Shown one piece after another: positions 16,884-25,887 of a DNA stretch of 49,999 nt. The DNA is from Nitrospina sp. (lineage in GTDB: Bacteria; Nitrospinota; Nitrospinia; Nitrospinales; JACRGP01): the NCBI GenBank assembly GCA_024648695.1, contig JACAVV010000012.1:1-49999 (forward strand). The letters are read 5' to 3'. Position 1 is the stretch's first letter. Each line of letters opens with the position of its first letter. Both the position numbers and the translations under genes were made by a program. The notes under the pieces were generated by a model, which worked only from the letters and a program-made list of their open reading frames with translations, did no database searches and was not told where the DNA came from.

Positions 16884-19091
16884 GTGTCTTCTACATATTC
16901 AATTCAACCCATCGTGCCTGCGAAATTGAAACAAAAACCCCAATTCTATATTTGGATTCTTTTTTTCGTATATGGATTCCTTTTAATTCCACTGGGGAAC
17001 TACCATAGCCCTGAAACGGACCATATCGGGTTTTACAGTGTCGAAAAAATGGATTTCGGAGACGACCAGGGATATTACGCTTATTTGAGGTCCGGCTTCA
17101 TCGATGGGGATTTCGATTTTATCAACGAAGACCATTTCTGGCATTTTGACCAGGTCATGGATACCGGTTACACAGCGAACTTCTGGTTTCTGGGACCTGG
17201 AATTATTTGGCTCCCCTTTTTTCTGTTGGGACATGGTATTGCCTGGGTGTACCAGGCCCTCGGGTATCCGGTTTCTCTGGACGGCTACAGTTTTCCCTAC
17301 ACCTCGTTGACGTTTCTGGGTTCGGCTCTGGAGGTATTTCTCGCCTTATTAATTTGCCACAAACTTCTTAATAAATATTATTCGGCTACCCTTTCCTGGT
17401 TCACCACCGTTTTTACTTTTTCTGCCACCTGCCTTCCCTACTTCAGTTTTATACGCAACCGCATGAGCCATTCCAGCGACTTGTTATTTTCTTTTTTGTT
17501 CCTGGGATTATTTTTTAAATTCCGGGAAAATAAAAATCAAGCTCTCCCTTATTTTATTCTCTGGGGAATTTGCGCAGGAATGCTGTTCAATTTTCGTTAC
17601 AGCAATCTGGTCTATTTGATCTTTCCTCTAGGATTGCTGATTCAAGCGTATTATGAATCTTCCTCAATTTCTTTTTCGAAATTGAGGAATGTTCTATACG
17701 GAGCCACGGCCTTTATCATCACTACCCTTCCACAATGGTGCGCATGGCTTCAACTCAATGGGAAACCAGCGCCCAGCACCTCTGGTATGGCGGTTCAGTT
17801 GAGCCCAAGCTTCGAAAGCTTTTTTAATGCCGTCACCAGATTTTTTTTTAAAGCGGACTGGGGCCTACTCTGGAACGAGCCCATCTGGTTAATTGCGTTG
17901 GTGGGATGGATTCATATGCTGAAAAAAGACCGACTCACTAGCATACTTTGCCTTGCAGTTTTTTTTAGCGGATGCGTGGTCCCTCTAACACTAGGCAATG
18001 GTGCGGCTTTTGGCCAACGGTATTTAATAGCCTTGATGCCTCTTTTGGCTTTGGGATTGGCTCATTTCATGGAAGGTATTAAAACACCCCTGGGCAAGAA
18101 AGCAATCATAATTTCGGGCACACTCTTTTCGATCTGGATTTATTTTCTGACCATAAACTACAAAGTAACGCTTCAGCATGATGCCCAAAGTTTCCCTATT
18201 CAGTCAATTCGCAATCTACCATTCATTTTGGAAAATGGGTATTTATTCCGCCCCACAACTTATCTCAATTTATGGATGGACGATAAATGGCAGTTGCAGG
18301 ATTTTCTCGACGCGTATTTCCTGATCATTTTTCCACTCCTTTTCCTGATACTTTCATGGTGTGCCTTGTGGGGATTCAATCGACTTAAAACTGTTCTCAT
18401 ATCTTCGGACAAAACAAACGCTTTTTTAACCCGGGGAGCCATAGGTATTCTGGCGACCCTGATTGGTCTGTCCATCTGGATCGTTACAGCCAATCCTCCT
18501 TTACCCAATGCCATTAAAAAGGAACGCTTTCAAATTGCCGCCGTTAGCGCCTTAGCGAAGGATAAAAACAAGAAAGGATTTACAAAATATCTGGAAAAAT
18601 CATTGGCTCTAGGCGGACAAAATGAGAAGGATTATTTGCTTCAAGGGGATACACAGTTGATGAAAGGTTCTTTCAAGGAAGCAGAACCGTTTTACCAAAA
18701 AGCTGTGAGCCTGAACCCCCGTTCCACCGCCCTCCTGCAACTGGAACGAATTGACCGCATCACTCAAAAAACACCTTATATTCACCCCAGCCAAGTCAAC
18801 CAGTTGAACGAACCTCACTGGAAAACTCAATTGTGGTCAGGCTTCTATTTCCTGGATGTAAAGATCGATCCCCATCAAGCAATTCCTTTTTTTCGGGAAA
18901 GCCTCAAGGCCAATCCGGGCCAAAAATATGCCGAGGGAATCAAGGCCTTGATCAATCAATATGAAAAACAATATGAGCGACTTCGTAAAATCGACAAGGA
19001 CTTTAAAGACCTGCCGCAAGTGTATTGTTTAATTTTAAACACCTTTTTTAATTCCGTGCGTTTGAACCAAATGCCGGTAGGTAACATCTAA
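16884..19091 (+). CDS. Polytopic membrane protein, GT-C glycosyltransferase-like, with C-terminal TPR region
   Basis: 735 aa. About ten hydrophobic spans fill residues 20-540. The first outer loop carries the acidic pair FGDDQGYYAYLRSGFIDGD, as in GT-C lipid-linked sugar transferases (ArnT/PMT-like), followed by FWFLGPGIIWLPFF and RNRMSHS. After the last span (about 530) comes a soluble tail with TPR-type helix pairs (DYLLQGDTQLMKGSFKEAEP, FYQKAVSLNP). The reaction and acceptor are unknown; transfer of a sugar onto an envelope polymer or protein is inference. The start is GTG 16884 with a poor ribosome site. The tail plausibly recruits partners. Followed by oppD-like after 40 bp. Confidence 0.75.
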   Translation: MSSTYSIQPIVPAKLKQKPQFYIWILFFVYGFLLIPLGNYHSPETDHIGFYSVEKMDFGDDQGYYAYLRSGFIDGDFDFINEDHFWHFDQVMDTGYTANFWFLGPGIIWLPFFLLGHGIAWVYQALGYPVSLDGYSFPYTSLTFLGSALEVFLALLICHKLLNKYYSATLSWFTTVFTFSATCLPYFSFIRNRMSHSSDLLFSFLFLGLFFKFRENKNQALPYFILWGICAGMLFNFRYSNLVYLIFPLGLLIQAYYESSSISFSKLRNVLYGATAFIITTLPQWCAWLQLNGKPAPSTSGMAVQLSPSFESFFNAVTRFFFKADWGLLWNEPIWLIALVGWIHMLKKDRLTSILCLAVFFSGCVVPLTLGNGAAFGQRYLIALMPLLALGLAHFMEGIKTPLGKKAIIISGTLFSIWIYFLTINYKVTLQHDAQSFPIQSIRNLPFILENGYLFRPTTYLNLWMDDKWQLQDFLDAYFLIIFPLLFLILSWCALWGFNRLKTVLISSDKTNAFLTRGAIGILATLIGLSIWIVTANPPLPNAIKKERFQIAAVSALAKDKNKKGFTKYLEKSLALGGQNEKDYLLQGDTQLMKGSFKEAEPFYQKAVSLNPRSTALLQLERIDRITQKTPYIHPSQVNQLNEPHWKTQLWSGFYFLDVKIDPHQAIPFFRESLKANPGQKYAEGIKALINQYEKQYERLRKIDKDFKDLPQVYCLILNTFFNSVRLNQMPVGNI

Positions 19092-19131
19092 ATCACGAAT
19101 GCTTTATTCATTTTTTCCGGGAATATTTTGA

Positions 19132-20106
19132 GTGCATCCCTTATTAGAAGTGAAAGGATTAAAAGTCGGTTTCAGGTTTCAGAATGAAACCCGCCTGGCT
19201 GTCAAAGGAATAAGCTACCAAGTGTTTCCGGGGGAAACCCTGGCCATTGTTGGCGAATCCGGATGTGGCAAATCCCTGAGTGCTCTTTCCATTTTACGTC
19301 TGCTCCCCTATCCCCCTATTGAAGTGTTCGAAGGCACCATAAAATTCAAGTCTCTGGATATTTTGAAAATGCACAGGGATGCCTTGAATCAAATCCGGGG
19401 CAAGGCCATTTCAATGGTGTTTCAGGATCCAATGACATCATTGAATCCAACCTACACCATTGGGAACCAGATTGAGGAGTCTATCCTCCGGCACACAACG
19501 TTATTAAAAACGGAGGCGCGTAAAAAAGCCATTGATTTGCTGGAGCAGGTGGAAATTCCATCGGCGCAAGAAAAGTTGTATGCCTACCCGCACCAATTGA
19601 GCGGCGGCATGCGGCAGAGGGCACTCATCGCCATAGCCCTGTCCTGTGAGCCCGAGTTATTGATCGCGGACGAACCCACCACCGCTCTGGATGTTTTAAT
19701 TCAAGCGCAAATTTTAGAACTTCTGCAAAAATTGAAAGACGACCGTAGCATGTCGATTCTGTTCATAACCCATGATTTGGGAGTGGTGTCGGAAATTGCA
19801 CAAAGGGTGTTGGTGATGTATGCGGGAGAAATTGTCGAAATGGGCCCTGTCCAAAACCTTTTCAAGGAACCACTTCATCCTTACACTAAAGGTTTGATAA
19901 ACTCCGTTCCCACCTTGAAGAACAGCACCCGGAGAAAATCCCGATTGAGCGAAATTCCGGGACAAGTTCCCGCTTTGGGAGATTCCCCTGGTGGATGTTC
20001 CTTTCATCCGCGTTGCCCGGAGGCTATCGACAAATGCAAGACGGATGCGCCACCGCTAAAGGAATATTCACCCGGGCACCAGGCTCGGTGTTGGCTTTAT
20101 GAATAA
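19132..20106 (+). CDS. Oligopeptide/dipeptide ABC transporter ATPase, OppD-type
   Basis: 324 aa. Walker A GESGCGKS, signature [12 protein letters not shown], Walker [13 protein letters not shown] and the H-loop ITHDLGVV are all intact. The C-terminal oligopeptide-ATPase extension with its cysteine cluster is present ([14 protein letters not shown] and a final Cys near the end), typical of Opp/Dpp ATPases. The start is GTG 19132. Pairs with the OppF-type ATPase 23 bp downstream to form the usual heterodimer. No permease or binding-protein gene lies nearby, so the membrane partners must be encoded elsewhere and the substrate is unknown. Confidence 0.92.
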   Translation: MHPLLEVKGLKVGFRFQNETRLAVKGISYQVFPGETLAIVGESGCGKSLSALSILRLLPYPPIEVFEGTIKFKSLDILKMHRDALNQIRGKAISMVFQDPMTSLNPTYTIGNQIEESILRHTTLLKTEARKKAIDLLEQVEIPSAQEKLYAYPHQLSGGMRQRALIAIALSCEPELLIADEPTTALDVLIQAQILELLQKLKDDRSMSILFITHDLGVVSEIAQRVLVMYAGEIVEMGPVQNLFKEPLHPYTKGLINSVPTLKNSTRRKSRLSEIPGQVPALGDSPGGCSFHPRCPEAIDKCKTDAPPLKEYSPGHQARCWLYE

Positions 20107-20129
20107 GGGACACTAATTGGAAACCTGAC

Positions 20130-21101
20130 ATGGCAACAATTCAAAATCTCCTGGAAGTCAAAGACCTGACAAAAACCTTTCCCGCAAAAGAGGGATTTGG
20201 AACCTTCAAACAACGCGTCTACGCCTTAAATGGGGTTTCCTTTGTAATGAAAGAAGGCGAAACTCTCGGCCTCGTGGGCGAAAGCGGATCGGGCAAGTCC
20301 ACGGTCGGGAGACTGATCCTTCGCCTATTGGAACCGGACTCGGGCCAGATTCAATTTGCAGGCAAAAACCTTTTACAAGTACCTCCCAATGAAATGCGTT
20401 CCCTCCGTAAGTCCATGCAGATTATTTTTCAGGACCCGTTCGCCTCGTTAAACCCTAAAAAAACCATCGAACAAATTTTGGAAGAACCCTTCATCATTCA
20501 TAAAATCGGTGATAAAAAAGAACGCAAAGAGCGGGTGGCCACTCTCCTTCAAAAAGTTGGATTGCGACAGGAACACAGAACCCAATATCCTCATGAATTC
20601 AGTGGTGGACAGCGGCAGAGGATTGGCATCGCACGGGCCATTGCTTTAAACCCCAAATTCATCATTGCCGATGAACCGGTATCCGCTCTGGACGTTTCGG
20701 TGCGGGCACAGATATTAAATCTTTTGCAAGACCTGCAAAACGATTTGGGTATTTCCTTTTTGTTTATATCCCACGACATGAGTGTGGTCAGCCATTTTTG
20801 TGACCGGGTCGCTGTATTGTACCTTGGGAAAATAATAGAAATGGGTAACAGGCAAGCCATTTTTGAACGTCCTGCCCATCCATACACCGAAGCCCTTTTA
20901 TCAGCAGTTCCTCAAATGTATGGCGAAACCAAAAAGAGGCGCATCCTGATCAAAGGTGATATTTCCAACCTGAGGGAAGCTCCCGGAACCTGTGTCTTCA
21001 AGAATCGCTGTCCCATCAAGGAACCTGTTTGCGATCAGGAAATGCCCGAACTTAAGGAAATCACACCTGGACATTTTGTAGCCTGTCACTTAAGATCCTG
21101 A
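20130..21101 (+). CDS. Oligopeptide/dipeptide ABC transporter ATPase, OppF-type
   Basis: 323 aa, the second ATPase of the Opp/Dpp pair. Walker A GESGSGKS, signature FSGGQRQRIGIA, Walker B FIIADEPVSALD, H-loop ISHDMSVV, and the C-terminal cysteine-bearing tail (CVFKNRCPIKEPVC). The insert PAKEGFGTFKQRVYALNGV near the N-terminus is typical of OppF/DppF rather than OppD. Both ATPases look functional. Followed after 32 bp by a phosphoesterase gene on the same strand. Confidence 0.92.
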   Translation: MATIQNLLEVKDLTKTFPAKEGFGTFKQRVYALNGVSFVMKEGETLGLVGESGSGKSTVGRLILRLLEPDSGQIQFAGKNLLQVPPNEMRSLRKSMQIIFQDPFASLNPKKTIEQILEEPFIIHKIGDKKERKERVATLLQKVGLRQEHRTQYPHEFSGGQRQRIGIARAIALNPKFIIADEPVSALDVSVRAQILNLLQDLQNDLGISFLFISHDMSVVSHFCDRVAVLYLGKIIEMGNRQAIFERPAHPYTEALLSAVPQMYGETKKRRILIKGDISNLREAPGTCVFKNRCPIKEPVCDQEMPELKEITPGHFVACHLRS

Positions 21102-21133
21102 TGAACAAATCAATGAATTGAATTTAGAATCCC

Positions 21134-21598
21134 ATGGAAATCGGAATCATTTCAGACACACACGGATTAGTACGGCCTCAAGTATATAAGGCGCTGGAAG
21201 GGGTAGACATGATCCTTCATGCCGGGGATATTGGCGGCATGGATGTGATTATCGAATTGGAAGCCATCGCTCCCGTAAAAGCGGTGCTTGGGAATAATGA
21301 CTGGGATTTATCAGGCAGGTTTCAGGAAACTCTGGTTTTCGATATGGAAGACACGTCTTTCAAAATCCAGCATCAGGTCAATCCCCCCAAACCTTTAAGC
21401 AAACCCGTTCAAGAACAAATAACCGAGATTGTCATTTTCGGTCATTCCCACAAACCGCTGGATTTGCATATGAGCAAGACACTCTATTTTAATCCGGGAA
21501 GTTCAGGCCCACGCCGGTTCAAGCTACCCGTTACTTTAGGCAGAATGAAACTCGACCAACAAAGGGTCGAAAGAAAAATTATTCAGTTGGAAGCTTAA
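21134..21598 (+). CDS. MJ0936/YfcE-type metallophosphoesterase
   Basis: 154 aa, the small calcineurin-like family. Metal ligands are in place: ISDTHG near the N-terminus, HAGDIG, GNNDW, and GHSHKP with NPGSSGPRR toward the C-terminus. Members hydrolyse phosphodiesters, but physiological substrates are generally unknown. Probably the last gene of the plus-strand run beginning at 16884. It converges on the NTF2-like gene with 21 bp between stops. Confidence 0.92.
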   Translation: MEIGIISDTHGLVRPQVYKALEGVDMILHAGDIGGMDVIIELEAIAPVKAVLGNNDWDLSGRFQETLVFDMEDTSFKIQHQVNPPKPLSKPVQEQITEIVIFGHSHKPLDLHMSKTLYFNPGSSGPRRFKLPVTLGRMKLDQQRVERKIIQLEA

Positions 21599-21619
21599 AG
21601 TTAATGAATTCGGGAACCT

Positions 21620-22039
21620 TCAGTTTAAATCCGGTTCCTCTTCCTGATGCTGATCCCCAGGCACAGACGAAGCGTGGTGGGAAACCATTTTCCAATCTTC
21701 GCCGACATTTTTGAACAGGTTGGTTGCGAATACGCGGGATGTCGACACTCCGTTTTCCGTAATGATGAAAAGATTCTCGTGGCAAGTCACCCAGGCGAGA
21801 TCCTTTGAAGCGATAACGTTGGTGTCCGACAATTTGATTTCCAAATTATCAGTATTTTCAAAAATATCATTCCAGCTTCTTATAATACTATCCCAGCCAT
21901 TCAAGGCTTGCCATCCAGGATGCACGCAAAGAACTGAATTATCGTTCCACCAGATTTCTCTCATCAGATCCAAATCCTGGCTGTTGAACGCTCTATAGAA
22001 TGTCTGATTTGCTTGATAGACCGCATGTTGGTGAAGCAT
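21620..22039 (-). CDS. NTF2-like fold protein (SnoaL/DUF4440 type)
   Basis: 139 aa with the alpha+beta cone layout of the family: an N-terminal helix (YQANQTFYRAFNSQDLDLM), the WW...VLCVHPGWQALNGWDSI segment, and later strands (AWVTCHENLFI, SRVFATNLFKNVGEDWKMVSHHAS). The C-terminus matches the DUF4440-like proteins often annotated as ketosteroid-isomerase-related. Substrate unknown. It follows the ccm gene run by 40 bp on the same strand and is probably co-transcribed. A role in cytochrome maturation is not implied by the fold. Confidence 0.85.
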   Translation of the reverse strand: MLHQHAVYQANQTFYRAFNSQDLDLMREIWWNDNSVLCVHPGWQALNGWDSIIRSWNDIFENTDNLEIKLSDTNVIASKDLAWVTCHENLFIITENGVSTSRVFATNLFKNVGEDWKMVSHHASSVPGDQHQEEEPDLN

Positions 22040-22079
22040 GTACCGCCCTTTTAAATTAAGGTTTAATTGAGTATAGCGA

Positions 22080-22685
22080 TCACGACTGCTTCAGTAAAAA
22101 CTCGACCGCATCAAAGGTTTCATCGGAACTCCAGTTTTTTGCTCCATCCACCCGGGCCACCACAACGCCTTTTTTATCGATAATGAACGTGGCAGGAATG
22201 GTGAAGGTCGGATACAAACGTTCTACCAATCCTTCTTTATCTAACAGGACGGGAAAAGACAACTGATACTCCTGGACAAATTGTTTCACGGTAGCGCTGT
22301 TGCCTTTATCCAGACTGACTGCCAGGACAGTCAGTCCCTGCGCACGGTACTTTCGGTACAACTCTTCTATGGACGGCATTTCGATCCGGCAGGGGCCACA
22401 CCACGTAGCCCATAAATTGAGGATCACTACCTGCCCATTATAAGCGGACAGTTTCTCCCAATTGCCTTTCAGGTTCCTTAACGCAAAATCAGGAGCAACA
22501 TAACCCGTATCCCCCTCACCCGAAGGTTTCTGCTCGGCTTCCGAACGCACCTGCTCTAAAGTAACCGGATCCTCATTATAATGCTCAACCAGAGTGACCA
22601 CGGCGACAAGAAACAAAACGGTATACAGTAAGAGGTATTTTTTAATTGGAATAGAGCTTTTCTCTTTTAAGGCGGTCGATTTCAT
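22080..22685 (-). CDS. Membrane-anchored thioredoxin-like protein (TlpA/ResA/CcmG type)
   Basis: 201 aa. One N-terminal membrane anchor (KKYLLLYTVLFLVAVVTLV, about 16-34) and a periplasmic thioredoxin domain with the active site WCGPC (C96, C99) and cis-Pro segment FTIPATFIID. Position at the end of the ccm run makes it the likely reductant that keeps apocytochrome cysteines reduced before haem attachment (CcmG/ResA role); this is inferred from context. ATG 22685 overlaps the end of ccmC by 44 bp; a later start would lose the basic residues in front of the anchor. Confidence 0.9.
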   Translation of the reverse strand: MKSTALKEKSSIPIKKYLLLYTVLFLVAVVTLVEHYNEDPVTLEQVRSEAEQKPSGEGDTGYVAPDFALRNLKGNWEKLSAYNGQVVILNLWATWCGPCRIEMPSIEELYRKYRAQGLTVLAVSLDKGNSATVKQFVQEYQLSFPVLLDKEGLVERLYPTFTIPATFIIDKKGVVVARVDGAKNWSSDETFDAVEFLLKQS

Positions 22686-23343
22686 CTTTCATTTTTTCCA
22701 GGGCAATCCTTTGCTCCATCATCAGAAAGTACAGCAAAGTGAAAGCAAACAGGGAAATTCCCAAAGTGATGACCATTTCATTGGCCATACCCGTCCCAAT
22801 CCCTTCCGACGTAATCATTTTGGGCTTGGGGTGAAACGTCCGCCACCAGAGCACGGAAAAGTGAATAATAGGTATATCCAGAAACCCGGCAATCCCGACC
22901 ACAGCGGCATAACGGGCACGCATCGATCCCGCATCGGTACGCATGCGGAGCATCAAATAAGCAATATAGATGAGCCACAATACCAGCGTGGATGTCAAAC
23001 GCGCATCCCACACCCACCAGGTGCCCCAGACCGGCTTCGCCCAAAGGGGCCCAGTGATCAAAACCAGGCTACAAAACACTACGCCGATTTCGGCAGATGC
23101 ATGGGCATAAATGTCCCACTCCCGGTCCTTCTTCCATAAAAACAGGATACTGCAAACAAACACGATAAAAAACGCAAAGAAGGCCAACCAGGCGCAAGGA
23201 ATGTGAAAATACATGATCCGCTGAATGATCCCTTCCGTTTTTTCCGTGGGCACATACATGAATATGGCACTGATCGCCGCGATAAACATGAGCACGGTGA
23301 ACCATATCAATATGGGGGGACCTGATTCATTATCCTCGTTCAT
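22642..23343 (-). CDS. ccmC: Haem transporter/handling protein CcmC
   Basis: 233 aa, six predicted spans. Contains the tryptophan-rich WWD domain (WGTWWVWDARLTS) flanked by conserved histidines (MYFHIPCAW early; PIIHFSVLWWRTFH after), which hold haem for transfer to CcmE. The start ATG overlaps the ccmD stop (ATGA). Full length and intact. Acts in the inner membrane with CcmABD to load CcmE. Confidence 0.95.
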   Translation of the reverse strand: MNEDNESGPPILIWFTVLMFIAAISAIFMYVPTEKTEGIIQRIMYFHIPCAWLAFFAFFIVFVCSILFLWKKDREWDIYAHASAEIGVVFCSLVLITGPLWAKPVWGTWWVWDARLTSTLVLWLIYIAYLMLRMRTDAGSMRARYAAVVGIAGFLDIPIIHFSVLWWRTFHPKPKMITSEGIGTGMANEMVITLGISLFAFTLLYFLMMEQRIALEKMKDEIDRLKREKLYSN

Positions 23344-23489
23344 GACTCCGAATCCTTTGGTAAGGTTTCCTTAATCAACTGCAAATCCTGTTTCAATTGA
23401 TTATTTTTTTTGATCAGCGTAAAAACGTAGAAAAAAATCGCTCCCCAGACAAACAGGTTCGCGGCAAACAAATACCCGAGGTGGTTCAT
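23340..23489 (-). CDS. ccmD: CcmD-like small membrane protein
   Basis: 49 aa. Starts MNHLGYLFAANLFVWGAIFF: one membrane span followed by a charged cytoplasmic tail (LIKKNNQLKQDLQLI). ATG 23489 follows GAGGAGTGAGTGA, and the stop overlaps the ccmC ATG. Size, topology and position between ccmB and ccmC identify it as CcmD, which in other bacteria is needed to release haem-loaded CcmE. Confidence 0.85.
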   Translation of the reverse strand: MNHLGYLFAANLFVWGAIFFYVFTLIKKNNQLKQDLQLIKETLPKDSES

Positions 23490-23493
23490 TCAC

Positions 23494-24174
23494 TCACTCC
23501 TCAAGAATATGGTCGATGGTTAACAATGACACTCCAATATATATAATATCGAAACAGGCTGTTGAGCCAATCCATTTCAACTGCGTCGCCAGGGCCTTGC
23601 CCGCAAGAATTTCTCCCGTCATACGAACGCACCCGATGACAACCGGGACAAGCAAAGGATACAGCAAAATAGGCAACATGATTTCGCGGGTCTTCAAATG
23701 CGAGGACAAGGAAGACAACAAGGTCCCCAATGCGCAAAACCCCAGCGTTCCCAAAAAAATCACGATCAGTAGCGGACCCAGATGCGACACTAAATCGACA
23801 TTAAAAAATATCATGAACAAAGGCAGGATCATCGCTTCCATGAGGATCAGGAACACCATGTTGCTGATCATCTTGCCGAAATACAACGCAGTGCGGTCGG
23901 CAGGCGTCAGCATCAATCCCTGCAAACAGCCGTTTTCCTTTTCCAGCATGAACGAACGGTTCAAGCCTATGGTTCCTGCGAAAATAAACGCCACCCACAA
24001 AATTCCCGGCCCAACATCATAGGAATTCACAATGCTTAAATTGATCGAAAAGATAAATATGATGATAACAAGAAGTGCAAAAACAAACATGGTGCTGAAC
24101 AACTCCCATGTCTTGAGTTCCGTCACACAATCTTTCCAGACAATCGCTTTAACGTGATTGAAGTATTCCCGCAT
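23494..24174 (-). CDS. ccmB: Haem exporter permease subunit CcmB
   Basis: 226 aa, six predicted spans. The CcmB pattern is clear: KDCVTELKTWE near the start, FAGTIGLNRSFMLEKENGCLQGLMLTP in the middle (seen in two parts), and LLYPLLVPVVIG. Forms the membrane part of the CcmAB ATPase that powers release of holo-CcmE from CcmC. Separated from ccmA by 34 bp and from ccmD by 4 bp. Confidence 0.95.
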   Translation of the reverse strand: MREYFNHVKAIVWKDCVTELKTWELFSTMFVFALLVIIIFIFSINLSIVNSYDVGPGILWVAFIFAGTIGLNRSFMLEKENGCLQGLMLTPADRTALYFGKMISNMVFLILMEAMILPLFMIFFNVDLVSHLGPLLIVIFLGTLGFCALGTLLSSLSSHLKTREIMLPILLYPLLVPVVIGCVRMTGEILAGKALATQLKWIGSTACFDIIYIGVSLLTIDHILEE

Positions 24175-24208
24175 TAAGCATCCATTGGATTATTTTTTCT
24201 GAGGATTC

Positions 24209-24949
24209 TTACTTATTGGATTCCACAGCATCAAAGTATTTTTGCAGAAACGAGGTCCGTTCCAGGTCTTGTCCCGATTCAAAACAAACAAATTTACCAC
24301 GCACCTGGATCGCCACCTTATCGCACATTTCCAATCCACGGTCCAGATCATGCGTCGTCATGATGACCGTACGCCCCTCGGTATGCAATTGCGCCAATTG
24401 CTCCTTCAGGAGAATGGCCGCATGCTGATCCAAACCTGTGTAGGGCTCGTCTAGAAATAAAATGGACGGATTATGAATGATTGCGCGGGCGATGGTTAAG
24501 CGCTGGAGCATCCCTCTGGAAAAGGTGTGAACCCGGTCGTTCATCCGGCTTTTGAGTCCGACTTCCTCAATGACCTGTACAGACCGCTCCCTGGGTGATT
24601 CCAAGCTGTACATTTTAGCATAGAACAACATGTTTTCCAAAGGCGTCAGGTCTTCATACAAGCATGCAGAATGGGAGATAACACCAATTTCACTGCGCAG
24701 TGCCGGGTTACCCTCTACAATATCATAACCGGAAATCACTGCAGTTCCGGAACTGGGTTTGGTGAGCCCGGACAGTATTTTGAGCAATGTAGTTTTACCC
24801 GCCCCATTGGGACCAAACAGGGTCAAAAACTCCCCCCGCTTAAGCTGGAAGCTGATTCCACGCACTGCTTCCAATAGCCCGAAGGTCTTTCGGATGCCTT
24901 GAACATCAATAGCAATTTCGGTTTCCTGATCGGAGGGATTCGAAACCAT
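24209..24949 (-). CDS. ccmA: Haem exporter ATPase CcmA
   Basis: 246-aa ABC ATPase: Walker A GPNGAGKT, signature FSRGMLQRLTIARA, Walker B ILFLDEPYTGLD, H-loop TTHD. The FSRGM form of the signature and the position next to ccmB identify it as CcmA. Hydrolysis powers the CcmABCD complex. Starts MVSNPSDQETEIAIDVQGIRK; the first ~12 residues are a short extension and the start could be slightly later. Confidence 0.94.
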   Translation of the reverse strand: MVSNPSDQETEIAIDVQGIRKTFGLLEAVRGISFQLKRGEFLTLFGPNGAGKTTLLKILSGLTKPSSGTAVISGYDIVEGNPALRSEIGVISHSACLYEDLTPLENMLFYAKMYSLESPRERSVQVIEEVGLKSRMNDRVHTFSRGMLQRLTIARAIIHNPSILFLDEPYTGLDQHAAILLKEQLAQLHTEGRTVIMTTHDLDRGLEMCDKVAIQVRGKFVCFESGQDLERTSFLQKYFDAVESNK

Positions 24950-25044
24950 CGAGGTATCTACCTGGAATAGAGGCGGCTCTTAAATCTGCCTGATGGAAGG
25001 GTTAGAATAAGAATCTGGATTTTGTCGACACAATGAAAGAACCA

Positions 25045-25380
25045 TCAAGTGGAAACCTGTGCGGCGGATTTTTTGGTCTTTCTACCTAACTTCTCCAATC
25101 CGTCCATCCGCTCCAGAATACCCACAGCTTCGCGCTCCAGTTTGGCTCTCATTTCATCGTAATCGACTTGCGATAATTTATCTGTCTTGAAATCAAATTC
25201 CAGTTCCTTGATAGACAGGAGAACCTCTTCCTTACGCACTTGCAGGTGTTTGTATTCTTCCAGATTGGCATCTGGATCTGAAAACAGGCGTTTGCCGGAA
25301 TATTTTCCGAACAGGGGCAATCCGACCAATATCAGGATCATTAATATGAACAGGAGTTCAATGAAGTGGACGAAATTCAT
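25045..25380 (-). CDS. Short CcmI-like membrane protein
   Basis: 111 aa. An N-terminal membrane span (FIELLFILMILILVGLPLF) followed by a charged coiled-coil-like segment (VRKEEVLLSIKELEFDFKTDK, in which LSQVDYDEMRAKLE follows). This resembles the N-terminal part of CcmI, which presents apocytochrome to the CcmFH lyase, but the periplasmic TPR part of CcmI is absent. Located 2 bp after ccmH and before ccmA, so it is part of the locus. The function is inferred from context; related short proteins are common in ccm loci outside the Gammaproteobacteria. Confidence 0.7.
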   Translation of the reverse strand: MNFVHFIELLFILMILILVGLPLFGKYSGKRLFSDPDANLEEYKHLQVRKEEVLLSIKELEFDFKTDKLSQVDYDEMRAKLEREAVGILERMDGLEKLGRKTKKSAAQVST

Positions 25381-25382
25381 TC

Positions 25383-25877
25383 CTAGGATTCTAACCGATC
25401 CAATTCATTTTTTAATCGATTTGAGTATCCGCCCAAAGAGTCTTCCTTAGAGATTTCAGAGGATTCAGAAGCAGGTTTCTCAGCAGTCGCCTCACCTTTA
25501 GGTTTTATCCAAACTTGAAGCAGTTTTCGGATTCCCAGTCCCCCTCCAAGAATCATCGCAAAAGGAGTAACCCAGGCCATCAGATTAAACCCTTCCTTGG
25601 TGGGTGCAGACAACACAGTTTCTCCATATTTATCAACAAAGGTTTGAATGATTTGCTCCTTGGTCAAACCCGATTCCAGTTGTTTCAGAATTTCGGTGCG
25701 TGTCTTTTCGGAGGTATCACAATTGCAATTGATCAAAACCTTACCGCATTTATCATCGCATTTGCACATCACCGCATTTTCAATATCGCCCAAAACCGTT
25801 GCAGACCAGGCTGGATTCGAAGCCAGGCACAAAGCGACAATAAAAATGCCTGCCAAAATGAATCTGAAATGTTTCAT
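25383..25877 (-). CDS. ccmH: Cytochrome c maturation protein CcmH (thiol-oxidoreductase/lyase subunit)
   Basis: 164 aa. Signal peptide (residues 1 to about 25), a periplasmic helical domain with a cysteine-rich motif MCKCDDKCGKVLINCNC, the family segment FVDKYGETVLSAPTKEGFNL, and a C-terminal membrane anchor (MAWVTPFAMILGGGLGI). Classic CcmH has one CxxC-type pair; here there are five cysteines, a pattern I associate with non-proteobacterial/deltaproteobacterial members. I chose ATG 25877, 5 nt behind GAGG, over TTG 25907, which would overlap ccmF. Works with CcmF in haem attachment. Confidence 0.9.
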   Translation of the reverse strand: MKHFRFILAGIFIVALCLASNPAWSATVLGDIENAVMCKCDDKCGKVLINCNCDTSEKTRTEILKQLESGLTKEQIIQTFVDKYGETVLSAPTKEGFNLMAWVTPFAMILGGGLGIRKLLQVWIKPKGEATAEKPASESSEISKEDSLGGYSNRLKNELDRLES

Positions 25878-25887
25878 ATTAACCTCA

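Noticed and set aside
22642-22685. Later start for the TlpA-like gene to avoid overlap with ccmC
   Set aside because: A later start would remove the basic residues in front of the membrane anchor; a 44-bp overlap is tolerable in this packed locus.
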